A stretch of 64,000 nucleotides of DNA from an uncultured Opitutales bacterium. Lineage in GTDB: Bacteria; Verrucomicrobiota; Verrucomicrobiia; Opitutales; Intestinicryptomonadaceae. Both the position numbers and the translations under genes were made by a program. The notes beneath the pieces are model-generated. The model did no database searches and was not told where the DNA came from. It saw only the letters and a program-made list of their open reading frames with translations. Of this stretch, positions 1-7,323 are shown one piece after another. Position 1 is the first letter of the stretch; every line of letters begins with the position of its first letter. The stretch covers positions 1 to 64,000 of the forward strand of contig URJY01000005.1 of NCBI GenBank assembly GCA_900548275.1. Reading direction: 5' to 3'.

Positions 1-150
1 GTTGTATTTGTATCTTGTTGAATATAAATATACTATTTGGTAAAGTTTGTCGAAGTGGAAAAGAAATTTCGCGCGGTTTCCTCAAATTTGCTCAACATAT
101 GTAGATGGGAAACTGGTTTGTTCTGGGGGTGTTCCGTTATTCGGCAAACA

Positions 151-177
151 AAAAAGCTCCGCGTTTGCGGAGCTTTT
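151..177 (-). terminator. Rho-independent terminator downstream of the PEP-CTERM gene
   Basis: An AAGCTCCGC / GCGGAGCTT stem with a short GTTT loop is flanked by A-runs on the left and T on the right, so it can work in both directions. On the minus strand it lies about 20 nt past the stop codon of the PEP-CTERM gene and is followed by a T-run. Positions 1-150 upstream hold no gene that I can support. Confidence 0.8.
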
Positions 178-198
178 CGAAAGAGTTGTTTTGAAACT

Positions 199-1869
199 TT
201 ATTTGCGCCTGCGATAGACCGCCAAGCCCAGTGCGATTGATCCGAAAATCGCAGCCCATTCCGCGGGTTCGGGAACGGTCGTAAGCCAGTAGCCGCCCGC
301 CACCGAGTCGAGCTCGCCGAAGCGCAGGGCGTCGTTCTTCGCGCCGTCGATGAGAACCTTCGAGAGGAACTTTGCGTTTTCTTCGTCCGTGCCGATTGCA
401 CGGAAGAGAACGCTCTTTTCTTCGAAGCCGACAATGTCGAGCGAATTGCTTATAGCGTCGCCGAGTTCGCCGAAACCCACGTAAACTTCGCTGCCCACTG
501 TCGCCGAGCCTTTGATGTTGCCGATAATCAGCAGCGCGCCGTCGTCGAGCGTAATCGTGGAAGATTTTCCCGAAACCGACGAAATCGACAGAAGCGAGTT
601 GATTTCGAACGTTGCGTCCTTGCCCACCGCAAACTGCGTTCTGCCGCCGCGGAAGAGAACCGAGGAATTCCACTTATTGTCGGCGTTGACTCTGAAGCCG
701 CCGAACTCGTTCATCTTGATGTTGCCGTTAAGCTCGTTGCCCGTCGAATTGAAGGTCGTCGAGATTCTGCCCGCCGCAGTCGTAAGGTTGCCTGTTATCA
801 GGAAGAGTCCGTCGACCGCCAGCGTGCCCGTTTTGCCCACAACCATATCGTTGTTGGAATCCGTGCTGAACTCTCCCGAGACATTCATCGCGCCGTCGAT
901 GTTCATCTTCATATTGCTTGCGCCGTCGGAGAAACTGACGGTTTTGAACGTAGCCTTGCCGCCTTCCTTGAGGTTGAAGGTTGCCGCGCCCATGCCCTTC
1001 AGCGTGGAAGTCGCCGCGTTTACCGTGCCCCAAATGTTTGCCGTCGCCGAGTGTTCATTTGCTGTGCCGATGAAGAAAGTATTCGTATTATTGAGCGTAT
1101 ACGATGAAGCGGAGTCTATGTTTATCACCGAAGCGCCTCTGCCTTTGTAGCCCCCATAGGTTTGCACGTTTGCGCCGTTCGTAAACTCCACGATTGAGTC
1201 GCCCGCCGCCGCGATGTCGCCCCTGACTAACTTTTTCGTAGAGCCGTCCAGCGAGAATTTGATGTTCGAAAGTTGCATGTAGCTTTTGAAGTTCGTTTCG
1301 CCCTTGAAGAGCAGCTGCGAGTTTTCCGAGCCCTGCCCGTTACCGTAGAACACGCTCGCATTGTTGAACTTGATTCCCGTGTCGAAAACCACTTTCGCAT
1401 TTTTGCTTGTCGCGTTCTTCGTCGTCAAGGCAAAGCCCGAGGTGGTAGCGTTGGTGAAATTGATTTCGCCCGTGCCGTCGAAATACAGGTCGGCGTAGTA
1501 GCCGTTCAGATTGAAGAGCGAAATATCTTTCGAGAAGTTCAATACCGAGTTCTTCTCTTCGCTGAAAATAAGGTGCAAATCGCTCCCGATTCCGCCGCCG
1601 CCGCTGACTTTTATCGCGCCGATTTCGCGAGTGCCGTCGAAGATGACATATCCCGCCGCCGCGGTTTTGCCGTCGATGCCCTTCCAGACGGCTTCGTCGC
1701 CTGTCGTCGCCATCGTGCCGTTTGCCCACGGCTGATTTTTTGTTGTCGAAGACCATTCGTACGCGCCTTCCGCCGTCGAAGAGCCGAAGAACGAAACGTC
1801 TGCCGCCGAAGCGCACAACGCGCCGAGGGCGGTTATCATAGTTGCCGAGAATAACTTTTTCATTGCCAT
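199..1869 (-). CDS. PEP-CTERM sorting-domain protein, secreted, autotransporter-like repeats
   Basis: This is a 556-residue exported protein. Residues 1-22 form a Sec signal peptide (KKLFSATMITALG then ASAAD). The last 25 residues are a classic PEP-CTERM signal: VPEPAEWAA, a hydrophobic helix, then the basic tail YRRRK. In known systems this signal is cut by an exosortase and the protein is anchored at the cell surface or in exopolysaccharide. The body is rich in Gly, Asn, Ser and Thr with short beta-strand-like repeats (for example GNIKGSATVG), as in surface adhesins and passenger-like proteins, and has no catalytic motif. A second in-frame Met (residue 3) could be the true start. The divergent AraC regulator 123 bp away may control it, but this is inference. 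No exosortase gene is in the window. Confidence 0.85.
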   Translation of the reverse strand: MAMKKLFSATMITALGALCASAADVSFFGSSTAEGAYEWSSTTKNQPWANGTMATTGDEAVWKGIDGKTAAAGYVIFDGTREIGAIKVSGGGGIGSDLHLIFSEEKNSVLNFSKDISLFNLNGYYADLYFDGTGEINFTNATTSGFALTTKNATSKNAKVVFDTGIKFNNASVFYGNGQGSENSQLLFKGETNFKSYMQLSNIKFSLDGSTKKLVRGDIAAAGDSIVEFTNGANVQTYGGYKGRGASVINIDSASSYTLNNTNTFFIGTANEHSATANIWGTVNAATSTLKGMGAATFNLKEGGKATFKTVSFSDGASNMKMNIDGAMNVSGEFSTDSNNDMVVGKTGTLAVDGLFLITGNLTTAAGRISTTFNSTGNELNGNIKMNEFGGFRVNADNKWNSSVLFRGGRTQFAVGKDATFEINSLLSISSVSGKSSTITLDDGALLIIGNIKGSATVGSEVYVGFGELGDAISNSLDIVGFEEKSVLFRAIGTDEENAKFLSKVLIDGAKNDALRFGELDSVAGGYWLTTVPEPAEWAAIFGSIALGLAVYRRRK

Positions 1870-1992
1870 TTCACTTTACGGGGTTTCGGGCGGACACAAC
1901 CGTCCATTTCATAAGTTCACAAATATTGTAAATAAATTCTTGCAAAAAAGCCAGTAATAAATTTAGGTATCTTCGGAAAAACAGGTATTGCT

Positions 1993-2949
1993 ATGAAACA
2001 GAAGATTACGCCCCACGAAAAGTACATTTGGCAGATATTCGACGACAACCAACTTCGGCTTCTTCCCAAGGGCAACAAAGTAAGCTACTTCTCGAACAAC
2101 AGCAGTACCCGCTATATGCCGTCAAACCTCATCAACAGCGGCACGCACACAATCACCGTTCCCGAGAATCTGCCAACCGACATTCTCGCAAAGCGCGGCA
2201 TAGTCTCGGGCGGATTTGCCGAGCACACAAAGGGCTATTACCACTCGCGCCGAAACAAGAAATTCACCGACGTTTTGTGCGTCGTGCGCGGTGTGCTGTC
2301 GGTCAAATACGACGGCAAAAAATACAAGCTCCGCAAGGGCGAGGCTCTTATAATTCCGCCGAACCGCCTGTGCGACTCCTACATCGAAGTGCCGAAGTCG
2401 AACCTGTTCTGGATGCACTTCAAAAACAACGCCTACTGGAACAGGATTTTCGGCAGCGAAATCATCATCAAGCCCCTTGCGCGTTTCAACGACATCCACT
2501 CGGTGATGCACGTCTATCTGAACGAGGTCTACGGCAAGCACCGCTCGATGATTATCTTGGAGGCTCTTGCCGACACGCTCGCGGAACTGATAAAGGGCGA
2601 GTTTCTGCCGAACCAGAGGGCGACCAAGCAGGAACAGCGCGACAGGTTGGCTGAAATGCTTTCGCGGGTGGCGAAGAATCCCGAAAAGAAGTGGCGTTCG
2701 ATGGACGTTGCCGGCGACCTTTGCATATCGGTAAAGCAGCTCGACGAATTTTGCCTTGAGTATACGGCGCAGACATTTCCGAAGTACGTTTTGAAGACGC
2801 GGATGACGATAGCCAAGGAAATGATGAAGTCGAAGGGCTTGACGATGGCGGAGATAGCAAAGAGGGTGGGGTATGCGACGCCGTATTCGTTCTCGCGAAT
2901 CTTCAAAAGCTATTACGGATCGTCGCCCCGAAATTATGACGGCGCGTGA
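1993..2949 (+). CDS. AraC-family transcriptional regulator
   Basis: This 318-residue protein has an N-terminal cupin-like sensor region at about residues 75-150, including the hairpin KYKLRKGEALIIPPN typical of AraC ligand-binding domains. A C-terminal double helix-turn-helix spans about residues 220-315; its second helix pair contains MAEIAKRVGYATPYSFSRIF and ends in SPRNY. The family usually activates sugar-uptake or polysaccharide-degradation genes on binding a small ligand. It is divergently transcribed from the PEP-CTERM gene with an AT-rich 123 bp spacer between them. The target and ligand cannot be read from the sequence. The gene is followed by about 900 bp of repeats without a gene. 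Confidence 0.9.
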   Translation: MKQKITPHEKYIWQIFDDNQLRLLPKGNKVSYFSNNSSTRYMPSNLINSGTHTITVPENLPTDILAKRGIVSGGFAEHTKGYYHSRRNKKFTDVLCVVRGVLSVKYDGKKYKLRKGEALIIPPNRLCDSYIEVPKSNLFWMHFKNNAYWNRIFGSEIIIKPLARFNDIHSVMHVYLNEVYGKHRSMIILEALADTLAELIKGEFLPNQRATKQEQRDRLAEMLSRVAKNPEKKWRSMDVAGDLCISVKQLDEFCLEYTAQTFPKYVLKTRMTIAKEMMKSKGLTMAEIAKRVGYATPYSFSRIFKSYYGSSPRNYDGA

Positions 2950-2959
2950 AAGTACTTCC

Positions 2960-3232
2960 CTAAGGGCGTTTCACAAACGCCCCAGACCGCACGCGTACGC
3001 CAAGTACGCTGTGCGCCCTGTGTCGTTTGCAAAGCCACCCTTATGAAAGCACTTTGACGCGCCTAAATAGTGTGCGCTTCGCGCGGTAGTTTTTTAGGAT
3101 GCTTACGGGGATAAGTTTTGTTTTTTTTTTTGAGCGGAACGCCCGAGGCGTTTTTCGAACTTATTTCCCAGACCGCGCACGTACTCAAGTACGCGCTGCG
3201 CCCTGTGCCATTCGCAAAGCCGCCCTTAATCG
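2960..3232. repeat. Two diverged palindromic modules (type P) at 2960-3047 and 3163-3232
   Basis: Two copies share the framework CCCAGACCG, then a short hairpin, GCGCCCTGTG, a short spacer, GCAAAGCC and CCCTTA. The hairpin stems differ but each is self-complementary: GCGTAC/GTACGC in the first copy and CGTACT/AGTACG in the second. The first copy has an extra GGGCGTTT/AAACGCCC hairpin. They lie just downstream of the AraC gene and may act as terminators or RNA-processing sites. No ORF here has plausible coding character. Confidence 0.7.
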
Positions 3233-3442
3233 GATAGCCGAGCTTGCTAAGCATTGTGCGATTGGGAGGGGATTGCCGACCTTTGCTTGTCAAAGGTGGT
3301 AAAGGGGGCGACGGTTAAGCCCCCTTTCGAAGCGACGCGCCTAAAATTAGTGCGCTGGAGCGCGAGAGATTTTTAGGGCGTTTACGGGGATAAGTTTTGT
3401 TGTTCGTAGCGGAACGCCCGTGGCGTTGTCCGAACTTATTTT
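3056..3442. repeat. Two diverged palindromic modules (type M) at 3056-3166 and 3334-3442
   Basis: Two copies about 110 bp long run from GACGCGCCTAAA through TTACGGGGATAAGTTTTG and GCGGAACGCC to CGAACTTATT. The outer ATAAGTT and AACTTAT boxes are inverted repeats also found beside all three long elements in this window. The internal stems are variable. Between the copies (3240-3333) are two more hairpins, ACCTTTG/CAAAGGT and AAAGGGGGC/GCCCCCTTT. Confidence 0.65.
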
Positions 3443-3449
3443 AAGACTT

Positions 3450-3664
3450 CCTATTGTCTCACAGGTATTGTAGTTTGTTGTGGCGGTTTTCTTTGTGGAT
3501 TTTGTTTTTCAATTATCTGTAAAACAATAAGCTCCTACGTTGCGATACTTTGAAACATTCGAATTGTCCGCAAACTCCAAGGAAACTATTAAAGCAATAA
3601 AATTCGCCTGCGGGTGTCGAGGGCGCGAACGCGCCCCCATTATTCATTATTCATTTTTCATTAA
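3450..3664 (+). repeat. Long element copy 1, left-truncated, with variable core 3485-3558
   Basis: This copy shares with copies 2 and 3 the blocks CTATTGTCTCACAGG, TTTGTTGTGG, CAAACTCCAAG and ACTATTAAA, then the hairpin GGGCGCG-AA-CGCGCCC, ending in an array of TTATTCAT/TTTTTCAT units. The left part seen in the other copies (TIR, GCG...CGC hairpin and GGGTTTGC/GCAAACCC hairpin) is missing. The 74 nt core between the conserved blocks has no evident similarity to the cores of the other copies, but can form its own TTGTTTT/AAAACAA hairpin. Confidence 0.75.
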
Positions 3665-3853
3665 ATAGTCCGTTTCGGGAAAAATAAAATAAGTTCGAAA
3701 ATTCGAAGCCATTGGCAAAGCCAATGCGAACTTATACAAAAAAGGTGGCAACTATAGTTGCCACCGCGGTATCACAACTCCCGAACGAAGTTCGGGCGTC
3801 AAGGGCTTCGCCTTTGCGTGCAGGCTGCAGCCTGCCGTCAAGGGCTTCTCCCC
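3665..3853. repeat. Palindromic tail modules next to long element copy 1
   Basis: The right flank of the long element carries, in order, AATAAGTTCG...GCGAACTTAT enclosing an inner hairpin (CCATTGGC/GCCAATG), then GGTGGCAACTATAGTTGCCACC, then CCCGAACGAAGTTCGGG, then two GTCAAGGGCTTC units separated by GCAGGCTGCAGCCTGC. The same order appears beside copy 2 with different stem sequences. The tail abuts the stop codon of pntB. Confidence 0.65.
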
Positions 3854-3855
3854 TG

Positions 3856-5268
3856 CTACTTGTCTTTGAATTTTGCTACCAGTTCGTTTACGGTTGCTTT
3901 TGCGTCGCCGTAAATCATACGGGTGTTGGGACGGAAGAACAGACTGTTTTCCAGACCCGAGAACCCCGCACCCTTGCCGCGCTTCAGCGCAAAGACAGTC
4001 TTCGCCTTGTAAGCCTCGATAATCGGCATACCGTAAATCGGGCTGCCCTTGTCTTCGGCGGCGGCGGGGTTTACGACGTCGTTCGCACCGATGACAATGG
4101 CAACGTCGGCAGTCTCGAGAATCCTGTTGGCTTCGTCCATTTCCTTGAGCTGCTCATAGGGCACATCGGCTTCGGCAAGCAACACATTCATATGCCCAGG
4201 CATTCTGCCCGCAACGGGGTGAATGGCAAACGACACCTCCGCGCCGTTGTTTTCGAGAATCTCGGCAAGCTCCTTTACGGCGTGCTGAGCCTGCGCTACA
4301 GCCATCCCGTACCCTGGGATGAAGACGACATTCTGCGCCGCTTCGAGCACAAAATAGGCGTCGTCTACGGAAATGGGCTTCATCTCGCCGTCGACCTTCT
4401 GCGACTTCGACGCGGAAGCACCGAAGCCCGAGAACAACACATTCGATAGCGTCCTGTTCATCGACTTGCACATAATCACAGTCAGAATGATACCGCTTGC
4501 GCCCACCAAACAGCCCGCGACAATCAACACATTGTTGCTGATTACAAAGCCCGCCGCGGAAGCCGCCAAGCCCGAGAGCGAATTGAGCAGGGAAATGACA
4601 ACGGGCATATCGCCGCCGCCGATTGGCATAACCGCCGCAATGCCCAAAACGAGCGAGAGCGCGATTGCCAGAAGCATCATATCGAATCCGAGTCCGAAAC
4701 AGTCAGCCCAAACGAACACGACCGAAGCCGCAACGGCAAACAACGCAACGAGTGCATTGACCGCTTTCTGCCCCGCAAAAACTTTCGCCTTGCCCGAGAT
4801 TTTCCCCGAGAGCTTGCCCCACGCATAGAGCGACCCCGTAAAGGTTATCCCGCCGATGAGAATCGTCGCGATAATTGCGAACTTCGAGAACGTGTCGGGC
4901 ATCGCGGGTTCGGCCTTGACCATATCGAAATAGTACTCTGCCGCCGCGACGAGCAGACTCGCCAGACCGCCGAAGCCGTTGAGCAGGGCGACCATTTCGG
5001 GCATCGAAGTCATCTTGACCCTTTTCGCCATAACCGCACCGACAAGCGCGCCGACGAACAGTCCGCCCGCCAGAAGCCCCCACGAAACGGGGTCGTTGCA
5101 GTCGAGAATTTTTTTGTCGAAGAGGGTAATCACGACGGCTATCAACATACCCACCGCCGAAATCGTATTGCCCTTGCGCGCCGTTTCCGCCTTTCCGAGC
5201 ATCTTGATACCCAAGATGAAGAGAATCGACGCAATGATGTAAACAAAATTGACCAATGCAGGATTCAT
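3856..5268 (-). CDS. pntB: NAD(P) transhydrogenase subunit beta
   Basis: This is the membrane and NADP(H)-binding subunit of proton-translocating transhydrogenase, which uses the proton gradient to drive NADPH formation from NADH. It has 470 residues, near the usual 460-465. Residues 1-270 carry eight or nine hydrophobic helices. Residues 290-470 form the NADP-binding domain III, with GYGMAVAQAQ, GRMPGHMNVLLAEA, IGANDVVNPAA and KRGKGAGFSG, all family signatures. It is the last gene of a three-gene minus-strand operon, 3 nt after pntAB. Confidence 0.97.
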   Translation of the reverse strand: MNPALVNFVYIIASILFILGIKMLGKAETARKGNTISAVGMLIAVVITLFDKKILDCNDPVSWGLLAGGLFVGALVGAVMAKRVKMTSMPEMVALLNGFGGLASLLVAAAEYYFDMVKAEPAMPDTFSKFAIIATILIGGITFTGSLYAWGKLSGKISGKAKVFAGQKAVNALVALFAVAASVVFVWADCFGLGFDMMLLAIALSLVLGIAAVMPIGGGDMPVVISLLNSLSGLAASAAGFVISNNVLIVAGCLVGASGIILTVIMCKSMNRTLSNVLFSGFGASASKSQKVDGEMKPISVDDAYFVLEAAQNVVFIPGYGMAVAQAQHAVKELAEILENNGAEVSFAIHPVAGRMPGHMNVLLAEADVPYEQLKEMDEANRILETADVAIVIGANDVVNPAAAEDKGSPIYGMPIIEAYKAKTVFALKRGKGAGFSGLENSLFFRPNTRMIYGDAKATVNELVAKFKDK

Positions 5269-5271
5269 AAA

Positions 5272-5559
5272 CTATTTGTCTCCCTTCTTTTTGAACATCG
5301 CAAGCATCCTGTCGGTGACCATATAGCCGCCGACAACGTTGATTGCCGCAAGCACGAGCGCACACAGCCCGATGACCGTCGCCGCCATGCTGCCCTCAGT
5401 GCCCGCAGTCGAAATCATCGCGCCGACAATCGTTATGCCGCTGATTGCATTCGAGCCGCTCATAAGCGGCGTGTGCAGCTGGCTCGGCACTTTCGAGATA
5501 AGCTCGAAGCCCAGAAACGCCGCGAGCGTGAAAATAAACAACAGTAAAATAATTTCCAT
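5272..5559 (-). CDS. pntAB: NAD(P) transhydrogenase subunit alpha, membrane part
   Basis: This 95-residue protein has three or four hydrophobic helices and corresponds to the C-terminal membrane domain of E. coli PntA. It contains the conserved stretches VPSQLHTPLMSGSNAISG and MVTDRMLAMFKKK. In this organism pntA is split into a soluble and a membrane polypeptide, as in Rhodospirillum rubrum and many other bacteria. It lies between pntAA (22 nt) and pntB (3 nt) in the same operon. Confidence 0.95.
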   Translation of the reverse strand: MEIILLLFIFTLAAFLGFELISKVPSQLHTPLMSGSNAISGITIVGAMISTAGTEGSMAATVIGLCALVLAAINVVGGYMVTDRMLAMFKKKGDK

Positions 5560-5581
5560 AGTTCAACCTTTGCCGAAAATT

Positions 5582-6697
5582 TTATTTGAACCGCTCGTCG
5601 GTGATTTGCCCGTCGTGCGTAACCGCCGAAACCTTCATAATCGGGTCTTCGAAATTCGGCTCGAACGTTCCGTTCGGCGAGAAGTGCGCAATGTAGTTGT
5701 ATACGTTCGAACTGTACATCTGGCTCGCCGTCGCGGGAACGGACGCCTCAAGACAGGTGTCGCCGATAATCGTAACGCCGTTGGGCGTGATGACGATTTC
5801 GTCGGGCTTCGAACCGTCCACATTGCCGCCGCTTTCGACCGCCATATCGACAATGACACTGCCCGCCTTCATACCCATAACCATCTCTGCGGTGATGATG
5901 CGCGGAGCTTTTCTGCCGAAGAGCTTCGCCGTCGTGATGATGACGTCGGACTGCGCACAGACCTTCGCCATTCCCTTGCGCTGAAGCTCGATTTGCTCGG
6001 GCGTAAGCTCTTTCGCATAGCCCTGCGCCGTCTGCCCCGTCTCGCCGAGGTCGATTTTCACGAACTTCGCACCGAGCGACTTCACCTGCTCTTCGACCAC
6101 GGGACGCGTGTCGAAAGCGTCGACCCTCGCGCCCAGACGCTTTGCCGTCGCGATAGCCTGAAGCCCCGCAACACCCACACCCACAATGAAGAACTTCAGC
6201 GGCGAAATAGTGCCCGCAGGAGTCATCATCATAGGCAGAATTTTCTTGAGCGTGTTCGCCGCCTTGATTACCGAAACATAACCCGCCAAGTTCGACTGCG
6301 AACTGAGCACGTCCATTTTCTGGGCAATCGTGCTGCGGGGAATCATCTCGAAACTCGCCGCCGTAACGCCCTGCGCGGCAAACGCGGCAATGAGCTGCCT
6401 TTCGTTGAACGGGTCGAGCAGACTCAGATAGAACGCGCCGCGCTTGAAATCGGAGACGCGCTCAATCTGCGGCTTGCGCACCGCAACGACGAAGTCGGCA
6501 TTTTTTGCGAAATCGGCATCGACAATCGACGCACCCGCAAGCTTGTAGTCTTCGTCGGAGAAGCCCGACTTCGCGCCCGCGCCAGATTCCACATTGACGG
6601 ACCAACCGATAGCCGACAATTTGCCGACATCCGAAGGAATTACCGCAACCCTCGTTTCGCGGGGGTCGCGCTCAGAACAAACAAATAAGGTTTTCAT
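5582..6697 (-). CDS. pntAA: NAD(P) transhydrogenase subunit alpha, soluble NAD-binding part
   Basis: This soluble domain I binds NAD(H) and passes hydride to domain III of PntB. It has 371 residues from the chosen start MKTLFVCSERDPRETRVAV; a longer reading frame adds 8 unlikely residues. It shares the alanine dehydrogenase fold. Visible motifs are FIVGVGVAGLQAIATAKRLG (Rossmann dinucleotide loop), GARVDAFDTRP and the hydride-transfer region VIITTAKLFGRKAPRIIT. It is the first gene of pntAA-pntAB-pntB. Its promoter must lie in or near the repeat locus beginning at 6774. Confidence 0.95.
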   Translation of the reverse strand: MKTLFVCSERDPRETRVAVIPSDVGKLSAIGWSVNVESGAGAKSGFSDEDYKLAGASIVDADFAKNADFVVAVRKPQIERVSDFKRGAFYLSLLDPFNERQLIAAFAAQGVTAASFEMIPRSTIAQKMDVLSSQSNLAGYVSVIKAANTLKKILPMMMTPAGTISPLKFFIVGVGVAGLQAIATAKRLGARVDAFDTRPVVEEQVKSLGAKFVKIDLGETGQTAQGYAKELTPEQIELQRKGMAKVCAQSDVIITTAKLFGRKAPRIITAEMVMGMKAGSVIVDMAVESGGNVDGSKPDEIVITPNGVTIIGDTCLEASVPATASQMYSSNVYNYIAHFSPNGTFEPNFEDPIMKVSAVTHDGQITDERFK

Positions 6698-6773
6698 TCG
6701 CAACCGATTGAAACACCACAAAAACGCAAAAACAAGAAAATTTTACAAACGGAAAATCTTCGCGTTCCGAATT

Positions 6774-7118
6774 TAAAATGAATAATGAATAAATTTTTGC
6801 GTTTATAAATAGACGCAAAAAGAACAATGAATTTCAATGTTTAATATAAGCGTTGAAAGAACAACACTAAAAGGCAAGGGTTTGCTCCGCTTTGCGGGCA
6901 AACCCTATTGTCTCGCAGGTGTTGTACTTTGTTGTGGTGGGTAGCTTGAAAGATAAAGTTTCCCATTATGCACGAATCGATAGTCCACTGTATCGCGATT
7001 GTCTCAAAAACTCGAACTATCTACAACCTCCAAGCAAACTATTAAAACAAAAAAATCCGCCAGCGAGAGTCGAGGGCGCGAACGCGCCCTAATTTATTCA
7101 TTATTCATTATTCATTAA
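6774..7118 (+). repeat. Long element copy 2, complete, with variable core 6941-7010
   Basis: The complete copy begins with ATGAATAATGAATAA and ends with TTATTCATTATTCATT, which are inverted repeats of each other. Inside, in order, are hairpin GCGT-TTATAAATAG-ACGC, a second hairpin with a similar loop but a different stem (CAATG/CGTTG), the conserved hairpin GGGTTTGC/GCAAACCC, block CTATTGTCTCGCAGG, block TTTGTTGTGG, a 70 nt unique core, block CCTCCAAGCAAACTATTAAA, and hairpin GGGCGCG-AA-CGCGCCC. The core can fold as AATCGATA/TATCGCGATT. No ORF of note lies inside. It sits between divergent pntAA and lptD, so it may carry or insulate their promoters. Confidence 0.8.
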
Positions 7119-7280
7119 AAAAGCAGATTTCGGAAATAAACAAAATAAGTTCGAACAACCAGAGCCATTGAGCGGCGAAACGCCGCTCAATGCGAACTTA
7201 TACACAAAAGGCGCGGCTATAGCCGCGCCGAAGTATCACAGAAAGGAACGAAGTTCCGTCCGTCAAGGGCTTCGCCTTTG
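7119..7280. repeat. Palindromic tail modules next to long element copy 2
   Basis: The order is the same as beside copy 1: AATAAGTTCG...GCGAACTTAT enclosing CATTGAGCGGCG/CGCCGCTCAATG, then GGCGCGGCTATAGCCGCGCC, then GGAACGAAGTTCC, then GTCAAGGGCTTCGCCTTTG. Boxes and loops match copy 1 while the stems are different but still fully complementary. The 43 nt after it (7281-7323) contains a G-rich stretch that probably includes the lptD ribosome binding site. Confidence 0.65.
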
Positions 7281-7323
7281 TTTTGGGCTTGCGTTTTTAT
7301 TGGGGGGTGGCAAGATTGGGAGT

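Noticed and set aside
3063..3293. Small ORFs in the 2.95-3.85 kb gap as genes
   Set aside because: They follow the palindromic modules, have no ribosome site, and change frame between module copies.
3450..3664. Diversity-generating retroelement template repeat
   Set aside because: No reverse transcriptase or target protein is seen, and the variable cores are wholly unrelated rather than adenine-substituted copies.
3665..3853. Integron attC sites (folded, variable-stem palindromes)
   Set aside because: The boxes ATAAGTTCG and CGAACTTAT do not fit the GTTRRRY and RYYYAAC core sites, there is no integrase and no cassette ORF between modules.
7168..7323. Upstream ATG for lptD adding 52 residues
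   Set aside because: The added part is translated repeat sequence and would bury the signal peptide. The GTG at 7324 gives a normal signal peptide.
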